Below are positions 28,079 through 34,328 of a stretch of DNA of 64,000 nucleotides, piece after piece. The translations under genes and the position numbers were made by a program. The DNA lies in the NCBI RefSeq assembly GCF_016863115.1, contig NZ_BOOG01000014.1, positions 40,678 through 104,677 of the forward strand, written 5' to 3'. The stretch comes from Sphaerimonospora thailandensis (GTDB taxonomy: Bacteria; Actinomycetota; Actinomycetes; Streptosporangiales; Streptosporangiaceae). The notes under the pieces were generated by a model. It was not told the origin of the DNA and did not search any database. It saw only the letters and a list, made by a program, of their open reading frames with translations. The number at the start of each line of letters is the position of its first letter. Position 1 is the stretch's first letter.

Positions 28079-28498
28079 ATGCAGACGATAACCAGAGACG
28101 AAGCCGCGGCCCTCCTCAAGGACTGGGCCAGCACTGTCGCCCGCCGCGACATCCTCGTCCGGGCCGCCTACGGCGCCGGAGTCGGCAAGAGCCGCATCCA
28201 CGCCATCACCGGCATCGCCCGCACCACCATCGACCGCATCCTCGTCAAGGAGCAGGCCGCGATCGTCCTCGACATCGTCGTCACCCTCCACCCCGCCGAC
28301 GATGGCGAAGAGATCTCCGCCAGAGACGCCCTGCAACAGTGGATCGACTACGCCGAAATGGAGGACCTGACCGTCGAGATCGTGTCCTATGACGGGCCCG
28401 ACCCTGACAACGACGTCGGGATCGTCGAGGTGGGCGGCGCTCGGTACGCGATCCGCCTGTGCGAAGACGAGGTCAGCGCCGTGCCCATCGAGCAGTAG
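28079..28498 (+). CDS. Helix-turn-helix protein of the element's left end, unknown
   Basis: An ATG at 28079 gives 139 residues. There is no clear ribosome-binding site, so translation may be leaderless. Residues of about 24-58 look like a helix-turn-helix (GVGKSRIHAITGIARTTIDR followed by IL). The acidic C-terminal half contains a likely beta-rich domain (VGIVEVGGARYAIRL). The palindrome at 28046-28063 sits directly upstream. It may be a regulator or an accessory recombination or establishment protein. No confident family match. Confidence 0.7.
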   Translation: MQTITRDEAAALLKDWASTVARRDILVRAAYGAGVGKSRIHAITGIARTTIDRILVKEQAAIVLDIVVTLHPADDGEEISARDALQQWIDYAEMEDLTVEIVSYDGPDPDNDVGIVEVGGARYAIRLCEDEVSAVPIEQ

Positions 28499-28516
28499 CC
28501 CCCGGGCACGACGAAT

Positions 28517-28547
28517 GCGCCCCGCTGCCATCCAGGCGGCGGGGCGC
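28517..28547. terminator. Bidirectional terminator between convergent genes
   Basis: GCGCCCCGC and GCGGGGCGC form a perfect 9-bp stem around 13 bases. It lies between the 28079 gene and the convergent GntR gene and can serve both. Confidence 0.75.
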
Positions 28548-28562
28548 TCTCATGCGACGGCC

Positions 28563-29048
28563 TCAACCATCCGGCCACTGGTTGACCGGGCTCACGTACG
28601 TTCCGCGACGGGCGACGGTGTACACCCATCCCTGTTCGCGCAGCAGCGCGATCGCCCGGCGGACGGTTTCCTTCGCCACGCCGTACTCCTGCATCAGGTG
28701 CTGCTCGGACGGCATGACGCGCTCTGGCCGCCAGGTCCCTGCTCGGATACGGTCGGCGAGGTCGGCGGCGATCTGCCGGTAGGGCGGCAGGCCGGCTGTC
28801 TCGCGCGGGGCCGCCTCGGGGCTCGCGCCGGCGAACGTCCCCTCGCCGGGGATCGTGTAGACCAGGCCCTCGGCCTTCAGCTCCCGGATGGCCCGGCGGG
28901 CGGTGGTGCGGGCGATGCCGTACTGGCGGACCATCGCGGGCTCGGACGGGATCGCCTGCCCCGGTGCGAGCTCACCGGAGAGGATCTGCGCGCGCAGGAT
29001 CGCCGCGAGCTGCTGATAGACGGGCGTCGACGATCCATGATCGAGCAT
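28563..29048 (-). CDS. Tandem double-winged-helix GntR-family regulator
   Basis: The ATG at 29048 gives 161 residues made almost entirely of two GntR-type DNA-binding domains in tandem. Domain 1 has PVYQQLAAILRAQILSGEL with IPSEPAMVRQYGIARTTARR. Domain 2 has PPYRQIAADLADRIRAGTW with MPSEQHLMQEYGVAKETVRR. Each ends with a GxGT-type wing (GEGTFAG, RRGTYVSP). There is no effector-binding domain. One chain could bind two half sites as a monomer. It probably acts as a repressor of element functions, analogous to pSAM2 KorSA. Confidence 0.8.
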   Translation of the reverse strand: MLDHGSSTPVYQQLAAILRAQILSGELAPGQAIPSEPAMVRQYGIARTTARRAIRELKAEGLVYTIPGEGTFAGASPEAAPRETAGLPPYRQIAADLADRIRAGTWRPERVMPSEQHLMQEYGVAKETVRRAIALLREQGWVYTVARRGTYVSPVNQWPDG

Positions 29049-29191
29049 CCCCGGAGGTTATTGATCTAGGTCGTCTCTCCCTTGACGTCCTACATCCCTC
29101 CCGTGAGCAGATACAGGGGGTAGGTCAGTAAACCGAACCGCTGATCGAATCGTCATCTCGTCGGGGCGCTCTCGCGCCGAGGCGATCCCCT

Positions 29192-29234
29192 GGTGGCCCC
29201 GCCCCTAAATTTCCGGGAGGGACGCGGGGCCACC
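29192..29234 (-). terminator. 11-bp stem terminator after the lipoprotein gene
   Basis: GGTGGCCCCGC pairs with GCGGGGCCACC around a 21-base loop, 57 bases past the stop of the minus-strand lipoprotein gene. It would end the initiator-lipoprotein transcript before the GntR gene. Confidence 0.65.
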
Positions 29235-29290
29235 ACCCCGGACGTACGGCCGCAATGGAGCCGTTGAGCTGGCAGGTCGTTGCGAGGGGA

Positions 29291-29686
29291 TCACGTGCAG
29301 TCGATCGTCAGTTCGGTCACGTGTCGTGCCCCGTCGCTGTCAATGGCCAGGTCGATCTGGCCGCTTCTGCTCTTGCCGGGCTGGAGCGGCTTTTTCAGGG
29401 CCGCGCTGTCCCATCCGCTGTAGTGGCCGGAGGGGTCGGTGGCGTTGAGCGTGCAGGTGGGGGTGCCTGTCTGGCTCCCGGTGTTGGTGACGGTGAAGGT
29501 CACGCGCAGGTCGGACGGGTTGACGACCGTGACGGACCCGCCGGGCGTCCAGCCGCCGGCTGGGGCGGTCAGGGGCTGTCCGTCGGCCAGGGCCGCGCGG
29601 TAGGGGCCGCCGTTGCCTTCGCTGCCGCATCCGGTGAGCAGCAGCGCGGTTACGGCCGCGGTGATCAGTAACCGGCTTGTCTTCAT
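29291..29686 (-). CDS. Element-encoded lipoprotein, unknown (candidate exclusion protein)
   Basis: The ATG at 29686 follows AAGGAGG and gives 131 residues. A lipoprotein signal ends in LLLTGCGSE, and the mature part is a small beta-rich domain (VTVVNPSDLRVTFTVTNTGS, PTCTLNATD). Its start overlaps the stop of the initiator gene, so the two are translationally coupled. Residue 6 is encoded by TTA (29669-29671). Surface lipoproteins from prophages and plasmids often block superinfection or entry of related elements. That role is inferred only from location. Confidence 0.75.
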   Translation of the reverse strand: MKTSRLLITAAVTALLLTGCGSEGNGGPYRAALADGQPLTAPAGGWTPGGSVTVVNPSDLRVTFTVTNTGSQTGTPTCTLNATDPSGHYSGWDSAALKKPLQPGKSRSGQIDLAIDSDGARHVTELTIDCT

Positions 29687-30696
29687 GAGTCCTCCTTGGG
29701 TCGTGCGGTGACTTGAACGTAACGGCCGACTACTGATCGTGTCCGGAAATCCGGAGTAGCGCGGTCTGGCGTGGGCGGGCCTGGTGGCTCTGCGGGGATG
29801 CCACGGCGGCACAGCGGGCACTTTGAAGGGCCGCCGGGGGTTCCGTGGTCGCATGCGGCCCGGACTGTGGCCTGGTAGTCGGCGAAGGTCGGCACGGTGC
29901 CCGCGTGGTCGGTTCGGCGAAGCTGGGCGAGGCGTCGGGGGAAGTCGTGGCGTCCGGCGTGGCTGGCGAGCCAGGCGGGAGGGTTGCGGATGCCGTCGCG
30001 TTCGGCGGCGGCCAGGACGCGGGCGACCTCTTCGGGTGTTGCTCCGGTGGCGGTGGTGACGGCGCGCATGAGGTCGGGCGGTATGGGGCTGTCTGCCGCC
30101 GTGTCAGCGGGCGGCCCGGCCTCGGGAGGAAGGTCTCTCGTCTCCTCCTGAGCGGCGGCCGGGTCCGTGAGGAGAGATGAGGAGTCCTTGAGGAGATATG
30201 AGGAGAAGGGGGACCCGTCAGGGGTCCCACTCGGCCCCGGCCGGGTCCCCTCTTGGTCCTCAGCGGGGTCCCTCTCGACCTCTTCCGGGGTCCCTCTTGG
30301 CTCCAGTGGGACCCCTGACGGGGTTCCTGAGAGGGGACCCGGCAGGGGTCCCACAAGCGCCGGGCACTCACTTTCGGTCGGAATTCGGTACGTCGTCTCA
30401 TGGCCCTCGTAGGCAAAGACAGGGCGTCCGTTCTTATCCATGATCGGACGCCCGTTTCTGCTGATCGGGACACGTAGCTCAACCCGGTTTCCGGCAAGCC
30501 TGATGATCGTCTTCCGGACCTGCTTCTCGTTCGCATAGCCGGTTCGACGAGCGACGAGCGTCAGGATGCCCTTGCCGTACGCGAGGCGGGTGTCATCATT
30601 GGCCTGGTCTGCGATCTCCAATGCGACCAGCCGTTCCCCCGAGGAGATCTCGGCAGGCAGCCGGTCGGCAAGCCAACGACGTAGTTCGTAGCCCAA
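29683..30696 (-). CDS. Putative replication initiator (winged-helix, phage/ICE type)
   Basis: The chosen start is TTG at 30696, because AGGAGGAA lies 8 bases upstream; an ATG at 30774 in the same frame lacks a site. This gives 337 residues. The N-terminal 110 residues look like a replication winged-helix domain (YELRRWLADRLP, ALEIADQANDDTRLAYGKG, LVARRTGYANEKQVRKTIIR). A Gly/Pro/Thr linker (about 125-180) is encoded by the GGGWCCC repeat cluster. The C-terminal region has LMRAVTTATGATPEEVARVL and a CDHGTPGG...CPLC cysteine site. The function is inferred from layout and context. Confidence 0.65.
   Translation of the reverse strand: MGYELRRWLADRLPAEISSGERLVALEIADQANDDTRLAYGKGILTLVARRTGYANEKQVRKTIIRLAGNRVELRVPISRNGRPIMDKNGRPVFAYEGHETTYRIPTESECPALVGPLPGPLSGTPSGVPLEPRGTPEEVERDPAEDQEGTRPGPSGTPDGSPFSSYLLKDSSSLLTDPAAAQEETRDLPPEAGPPADTAADSPIPPDLMRAVTTATGATPEEVARVLAAAERDGIRNPPAWLASHAGRHDFPRRLAQLRRTDHAGTVPTFADYQATVRAACDHGTPGGPSKCPLCRRGIPAEPPGPPTPDRATPDFRTRSVVGRYVQVTARPKEDS
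30210..30352. repeat. Cluster of eight GGGWCCC palindromes inside the initiator gene (candidate origin)
   Basis: Perfect GGGACCC or GGGTCCC heptamers start at 30210, 30222, 30243, 30266, 30288, 30308, 30334 and 30346. The outermost pairs sit in near-identical 22-base blocks (30209-30230 and 30333-30354) that differ at one base. Inner copies are spaced 20-26 bases apart, about two helical turns. Iterons inside the initiator gene occur in lambda-type and pSAM2-type replicons. Confidence 0.6.
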
Positions 30697-30708
30697 GGGG
30701 CTCTTCCT

Positions 30709-30760
30709 CCTGGTGATGACAGGTAGTGATCTACAGCCTGGCCGGTGTTGGTAGCACCCG
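30709..30760 (-). ncRNA. Hairpin leader upstream of the initiator gene (copy of the divergent operon leader)
   Basis: On the minus strand this region reads GGTGCTACCAACACCGG, 17 other bases, then ACCTGTCATCACCAGG, ending at the initiator's ribosome-binding site. Both blocks are identical to those at 31127-31143 and 31163-31178 on the plus strand. The first block folds as GGTG-CTACCAA-CACC. Confidence 0.6.
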
Positions 30761-30780
30761 AGAGGCTTGGACATGTGCGG

Positions 30781-31011
30781 TTAGGTGCGATCGGGTGGCT
30801 GGCGACCGGTTTTCTCGGCCCAGTCGAGGATGTCGGCGAGCCACCACCAGGCGCGGTTGGAGATGCGGCCTGCCGGCTCGGGGAACTTCTCGACTCTCAC
30901 CCAGTCGGCTGAGCGGCGACGCCAGGCCATGACGGTGTTCTCTGTGACGCCTAGTTCTGCGGCTATCCCGTCGATACCGACGGGGACCCAGGGCGGTTCT
31001 GGTCGTGGCAT
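30781..31011 (-). CDS. MerR-like/excisionase-like helix-turn-helix protein
   Basis: The ATG at 31011 gives 76 residues with a compact winged helix: GIAAELGVTENTVMAWRRRS, then FPEPAGRISNRAWWWLADIL. The DWAEKTGR tail is typical of small DNA-binding proteins in actinomycete integrative elements, including excisionase-type factors. There is no ribosome-binding site, and a TACACT-like -10 box lies just upstream, so a leaderless message is likely. It sits between two genes that share the same leader RNA. It may regulate replication or excision. Confidence 0.72.
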   Translation of the reverse strand: MPRPEPPWVPVGIDGIAAELGVTENTVMAWRRRSADWVRVEKFPEPAGRISNRAWWWLADILDWAEKTGRQPPDRT

Positions 31012-31026
31012 GCGATCAGTGTATGG

Positions 31027-31054
31027 CTACTCGCACTGTCTGACTACTCGTAGT
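31027..31054. promoter_or_regulatory. Operator-like repeats CTACTCG and palindrome ACTACTCGTAGT
   Basis: CTACTCG occurs at 31027 and 31044, the second within a perfect palindrome at 31043-31054. They lie between the divergent promoters of the 30781 and 31190 genes, where a shared repressor would act. Confidence 0.5.
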
Positions 31055-31066
31055 GCGTCGTTATCC

Positions 31067-31096
31067 TTGACACCCCTTGAAGCTTCCGTTTATGGT
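31067..31096 (+). promoter_or_regulatory. Promoter of the left conjugation operon (TTGACA - 18 - TATGGT)
   Basis: A consensus -35 box TTGACA (31067-31072) and a -10 box TATGGT (31091-31096) are 18 bases apart. This places the transcript start near 31103, just before the leader hairpin that precedes the 31190 gene. Confidence 0.6.
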
Positions 31097-31116
31097 CAGG
31101 TCAGCGCAACGAAAGC

Positions 31117-31178
31117 GGGCCTGCCCGGTGCTACCAACACCGGAACAGGCCCTTGATCAACCACCTGTCATCACCAGG
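31117..31178 (+). ncRNA. Structured 5' leader of the 31190 operon
   Basis: The outer stem GGGCCTG/CAGGCCC (31117-31123 and 31146-31152) encloses an inner stem CCGGTG/CACCGG with loop CTACCAA. ACCTGTCATCACCAGG follows and ends at the ribosome-binding site of the 31190 gene. An inverted copy of two blocks lies upstream of the initiator gene. It is a candidate attenuator or antisense-sensitive leader. Confidence 0.6.
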
Positions 31179-31189
31179 AAGGCTGACCC

Positions 31190-31480
31190 ATGCAACAGGG
31201 TATCGCCATGCCCGGCACTTGTGCCTACAAGTGCCCGCCGTGGTGCACCGACCACGCCAACGGCACACCGCCCGGCCGGAACCCCCACCCCGCCGACCAG
31301 CTGTGCCGCACCGTCGCCCGCAACCCCGCCTACGGCGAGATCACCCTCACCAGCGACACCGACGACGGCCCGGTCATCTGGCTCCACAACACCCGCGAGG
31401 AGCTGACCCCGGCCGCCGCCGAACAGCTCGCCTACGCCCTGCTCGCCCAGGCCGCCGCCGCACGGGAGGCCACGCGATGA
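31190..31480 (+). CDS. DUF6907-like small cysteine protein of conjugative elements
   Basis: The ATG at 31190 follows AGGAAGG and gives 96 residues. The N-terminus carries CAYKCPPWCTDH, a cysteine cluster that I associate with DUF6907-type proteins of actinomycete plasmids and integrative elements. The centre (YGEITLTSDTDDGPVIWLHN) looks beta-stranded and an Ala-rich helix ends the protein. It is the first gene of an overlapping four-gene operon. Metal binding is plausible. The function is unknown. Confidence 0.7.
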   Translation: MQQGIAMPGTCAYKCPPWCTDHANGTPPGRNPHPADQLCRTVARNPAYGEITLTSDTDDGPVIWLHNTREELTPAAAEQLAYALLAQAAAAREATR

Positions 31481-31632
31481 GCAGGCTCGACACCTTCAAG
31501 GCGCGCAAGCAGGAGCTCCAGGCGTCCGGGATCGGCGCCGTCGAGGCGCATCAGATCGCCTGGGGCGAGGCCATGCGGGATCTCCACGACGCCGAGCAGG
31601 CCCTGCTCGACCAGATCGAGGCGGCCCCATGA
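31477..31632 (+). CDS. Small helical protein in conjugation operon
   Basis: The ATG at 31477 overlaps the previous stop (ATGA) and gives 51 residues. They are mostly helical and charged (TFKARKQELQASGIGAVEAH). No family is recognised. Tight overlap with both neighbours supports a real, coupled gene. Confidence 0.6.
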   Translation: MSRLDTFKARKQELQASGIGAVEAHQIAWGEAMRDLHDAEQALLDQIEAAP

Positions 31633-31790
31633 GGCAGATCAGCGACCTGGACTGGGAGCTGTACCTGGTCGAGCGCGCTGCCGTCGCTGCCGAGTGGCAG
31701 CGCCTCCGCCAGGCAGAGATGCTGCTCGCCGACGTCGACGCCCGCCTGGCTCGGATGCGGCAGATCCTCAACGACTGGAGCACCTCGTGA
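31629..31790 (+). CDS. Small coiled-coil-like protein in conjugation operon
   Basis: The ATG at 31629 overlaps the previous stop (ATGA) and gives 53 residues, starting MRQISDLDWELYLVERAAVA. The sequence is a single long amphipathic helix with heptad-like leucines, likely self-associating. No family is recognised. Confidence 0.6.
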   Translation: MRQISDLDWELYLVERAAVAAEWQRLRQAEMLLADVDARLARMRQILNDWSTS

Positions 31791-31978
31791 CTACCGCTGT
31801 CATCACGTTCGTCCTCGGCATCATCGCCGTGGCGACCTTCATGATCAAGGGCCGTCAGTGGCCCACGTTCATCACGGCCGTCCTGTTCGGCCTCTACCTC
31901 GGAACGACTCCCGTGGGCGAGTTCATCAAGGGGATCGTGAAGAGCTTCTTCACCGCCCTGACGGGATGGCTGCACTGA
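31787..31978 (+). CDS. Small two-helix membrane protein (Spd-like)
   Basis: A GTG at 31787 overlaps the previous stop (GTGA) and gives 63 residues. Two hydrophobic segments (about 3-20 and 26-45) flank KGRQW. Small membrane proteins in this position help plasmid spread within mycelium (Spd proteins) in Streptomyces elements. The assignment here is by analogy. It ends the operon, facing the convergent KorSA-like gene. Confidence 0.6.
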   Translation: MTTAVITFVLGIIAVATFMIKGRQWPTFITAVLFGLYLGTTPVGEFIKGIVKSFFTALTGWLH

Positions 31979-31985
31979 CCCGCCG

Positions 31986-32393
31986 TCACCGGCCGGTGAT
32001 GAACACCTCATCGGCCGGCAGCGTCCGGGGCGGCTCGCCCTCGGTCTCGATGACCGCCAGGCCCACCCCTTCGTCGATGCGCAGCTCGACGCGCTCGGCA
32101 GGGGTGGGCTGCCGGAACCAGACGCGGGTTGTGGCGTCGATGACCAGGGGCTGGCGTTCGGGCTGGTGGCGGACGCGGGTGCTCTCACCTCGCAGGGTGA
32201 CGATGAGCGCCTCGGCGCGCAGCACGCCGAGCGCCTGCCGTACGGCGGGGCGGCTGATCTCGTACTGCCGGGCCAGGTCGTGTTCACCCGGCAGGACCGT
32301 GCCCGGCTGGAGCTCCCCGGAGTGGATCTTCTCTCGGAGGATGTCCGCGAGTTGCTGGTAGACGGGCACGTAGCTCCTCGGGTTGATCTCCAC
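31986..32393 (-). CDS. GntR-family repressor, KorSA-like
   Basis: The GTG at 32393 gives 135 residues. It is preferred over an ATG at 32438 because a -35/-10 pair and operator-like repeats cover 32411-32446. The N-terminus is a GntR winged helix (PVYQQLADILREKIHSGEL, LPGEHDLARQYEISRPAVR). A short C-terminal part (VWFRQPTPAERVELRIDEG) fits the size of KorSA, the repressor of transfer genes in pSAM2. It lies divergent from the transfer operon, as expected for a kor gene. Confidence 0.75.
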   Translation of the reverse strand: MEINPRSYVPVYQQLADILREKIHSGELQPGTVLPGEHDLARQYEISRPAVRQALGVLRAEALIVTLRGESTRVRHQPERQPLVIDATTRVWFRQPTPAERVELRIDEGVGLAVIETEGEPPRTLPADEVFITGR

Positions 32394-32410
32394 AAGCCAC
32401 ACGGTAGACG

Positions 32411-32446
32411 ACAGACAAGCATCTTGTGATCTTGTCATCGTGTCAA
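32411..32446 (-). promoter_or_regulatory. Promoter and operator repeats of the KorSA-like gene
   Basis: On the minus strand TTGACA (32446-32441), 17 bases, then GATGCT (32423-32418) form a promoter. Overlapping it, CTTGT occurs repeatedly and ACAAG-CAT-CTTGT is a perfect 5-3-5 palindrome. This fits autoregulation by a GntR repressor. Confidence 0.5.
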
Positions 32447-32495
32447 CATACCAAAGCTGTTCCCCTGTAAGTACAAGGTCGGTAGTGTCGAAGAT

Positions 32496-32720
32496 ATGAA
32501 CCTTCAGGACCTGATCCAGCAGTACGGCTCCGACTGGGTGATCCGGCCCGGACGGGCGGGCGGCGATCCGTCGGCGACGCGCCGCAAGCAGCTACCCGCC
32601 TCGGCCCTTCGCGGCACCGCCCTGTCTATGACGGTGTTCGCCTCCGACCTGACCGAGCTCGCGCGCAAGCTCGCCGACCAGACGGCCGAGGCCGAGCGGA
32701 CCGCCGGGAGGGGCGCGTGA
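32496..32720 (+). CDS. Small protein heading the transfer operon, unknown
   Basis: An ATG at 32496 gives 74 residues. The N-terminus MNLQDLIQQYGSDWVIRPGR and a helical C-terminus (ASDLTELARKLADQTAEAER) have no family I recognise. A weak ribosome-binding site and the inverted repeat CTTGT-like elements upstream suggest control by the divergent KorSA-like repressor. The stop overlaps the next start (GTGA). Confidence 0.6.
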   Translation: MNLQDLIQQYGSDWVIRPGRAGGDPSATRRKQLPASALRGTALSMTVFASDLTELARKLADQTAEAERTAGRGA

Positions 32721-33010
32721 CCGGCCTGCCTCCGTGCCCTGGCACGCACCTGCCGCCGGCCAAGCCTGGCGCCGAGGAGCTGCGGTGGATCCCGGACCAC
32801 GGCAGGAGCGACCGCGTCCGGGTGCTGGCACACACCTGCACCCTGTGCCGGGTCGTGTCGTATGAGCTGTGCTCGGCCGGGGGATTGCACTTCATCCGCC
32901 GCATCGAGCGCACGCGGTCGGACGCGGTGATGGTCCGCGAGACCGAGCGCCTGCCCGCCGCCCGCATGGAGCCGATCTGGGCGCGGCTGCTCAAGGGGAA
33001 CGCCCGCTGA
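32717..33010 (+). CDS. Small cysteine-containing protein in transfer operon, unknown
   Basis: A GTG at 32717 follows GGGAGGGG and gives 97 residues. Cysteines in HTCTLCRVVSYELCSAGG could bind metal, and the C-terminal half is basic and helical. The family is not recognised. Translational coupling to its neighbour supports expression. Confidence 0.6.
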   Translation: MTGLPPCPGTHLPPAKPGAEELRWIPDHGRSDRVRVLAHTCTLCRVVSYELCSAGGLHFIRRIERTRSDAVMVRETERLPAARMEPIWARLLKGNAR

Positions 33011-33017
33011 CGTAAGC

Positions 33018-33054
33018 GGTCCCCGACCGGTGATCCAAGCACCGGCCGGAGACC
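33018..33054 (+). ncRNA. Hairpin leader upstream of the DUF2637 gene
   Basis: The inner stem CCGGTG/CACCGG (33027-33032 and 33040-33045) has a 7-base loop ATCCAAG, and an outer GGTC/GACC pairing may exist. The shape matches the 31117 leader, with the same stem sequence and loop length. The ribosome-binding site AGAAGGAG follows. Confidence 0.5.
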
Positions 33055-33090
33055 TCACCCAGACCACCTACCTAGAAGGAGATCAGGGCT

Positions 33091-34026
33091 GTGAGTGACC
33101 TTAACGACAGTGACAACAGCACACCAGAGAACACGGGTTCGAGGCGGTGGCGGTTCCCGCGCCTGACCATCCGCCTGCCCCGGCGTACGGCTTCCGCGCC
33201 CGCCATACTCCCGGTCTCGGTCCGCTCGACGTGGGCCGTCCTGGGCGTCGGCGTGCTCGGCCTCCTGGTCCTCGCGATCGTCGCGGTCGGACTGCACACC
33301 GCGCTCGGCCCACTACGGGACACCGCGCTCGCCGCACACCTCGAGCCCGAGGCGGCGAAGCTGTATTGGATCGGGGTGGACGGCCTGATCGTGGTGGCCA
33401 TCATCGCCGCGATGATCCTCCGACATGATCGGAAGGCGCGCCGGTACGCCCTCGGCATCGTCGGGCTGTTCACGATCGCGTCCGGGGTGTTGCAGTATCT
33501 GCACGGGCTCGGCTGGACCACCCCTGACCGGGTGTCCGGGGTGATGCCGCCGCTGCCGTGGCCCGTCGTGGTCGTTGTGGCCGGACTGGTCATCGGGACG
33601 GTCTTCTGCGGCACGCACCTGTTCGTGTACGTGCTGCGTCAGCTGTTCCCGGGATCGCCCTCTGAGCAGCGCGGACACGCCCCAGGTGGGGAGGGCGGCG
33701 AGGCCTCCGGCGCCCAGGGCGGTACCGGCCCGGAACGGCCCGAGCAGGGTGGCCCGCTTGACCCGGAGACCGAGCGTGAGATCCGTAAGTGGTTCGCCGC
33801 CGTCGCGGTCGGCCTTCTCCTTGAGAACGGCGTGAAGCCCAAGCGGAAGACCCTCGCGACCCACTTCGGGATCAGTGAGCGGCAGGTGGGCTACGTCATC
33901 GCCGACGTCGAGCGGGAGCGGGACGCGGCGGCCGAGCGCACTGCCGCCCAGGCTGCTGCGAAGACGACTCCGATCAATGGTCAGGTGCCTGCGCTGACTG
34001 TCCCCGGATCGGGGGTGACCCCGTGA
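33091..34026 (+). CDS. DUF2637 membrane protein with C-terminal DNA-binding-like domain
   Basis: A GTG at 33091 follows AGAAGGAG and gives 311 residues. Four hydrophobic helices (about 45-70, 88-108, 118-140 and 150-180) form the DUF2637 region common in actinomycete conjugative elements. A Gly/Glu-rich linker leads to a C-terminal helix-turn-helix-like section (KRKTLATHFGISERQVGYVI). It lies directly upstream of the TraB-like gene, so it may anchor or regulate the transfer machinery at the membrane. Confidence 0.75.
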   Translation: MSDLNDSDNSTPENTGSRRWRFPRLTIRLPRRTASAPAILPVSVRSTWAVLGVGVLGLLVLAIVAVGLHTALGPLRDTALAAHLEPEAAKLYWIGVDGLIVVAIIAAMILRHDRKARRYALGIVGLFTIASGVLQYLHGLGWTTPDRVSGVMPPLPWPVVVVVAGLVIGTVFCGTHLFVYVLRQLFPGSPSEQRGHAPGGEGGEASGAQGGTGPERPEQGGPLDPETEREIRKWFAAVAVGLLLENGVKPKRKTLATHFGISERQVGYVIADVERERDAAAERTAAQAAAKTTPINGQVPALTVPGSGVTP

Positions 34027-34328
34027 TCTGGGCCCTCATCGCCCTGGCCGTCGCCCTGGTCTTCACCGCTCGCCGCGAGGTGGCCCCCGAGGCGCGCACG
34101 CCCGCCCAGCTCGCCGCCGCGGTCCGCGCGCTCGGGTGGCGGGCACCGCTGTACGCGGCGGCCGGCTTGGCCGTCGTACTCGCCGTGACCGCCGGAGCAC
34201 TGGCCGTCGCCGCATGCGGCACGGCGGTCAAGACCCTCAGCGGGATCGCTCTGGTCATCGCGGCGTGTGGCTGGCATGTGGCCGGCCTCATCGGCTGGCA
34301 CCCGGTCCGCCTCCGGGAGGCGCGATGA
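34023..34328 (+). CDS. Small membrane protein upstream of traB
   Basis: A GTG at 34023 overlaps the previous stop and gives 101 residues. There are three hydrophobic segments, at the N-terminus (IWALIALAVALVF), about 43-65 and 70-90. It overlaps the next gene by 4 bases. It is probably a Spd-type accessory transfer protein. No specific family was recognised. Confidence 0.6.
   Translation: MIWALIALAVALVFTARREVAPEARTPAQLAAAVRALGWRAPLYAAAGLAVVLAVTAGALAVAACGTAVKTLSGIALVIAACGWHVAGLIGWHPVRLREAR

Noticed and set aside
30781..31011. Naming the helix-turn-helix gene xis
   Set aside because: In pSAM2-type elements xis lies next to int downstream of rep; here it is upstream of the initiator and no integrase is present.
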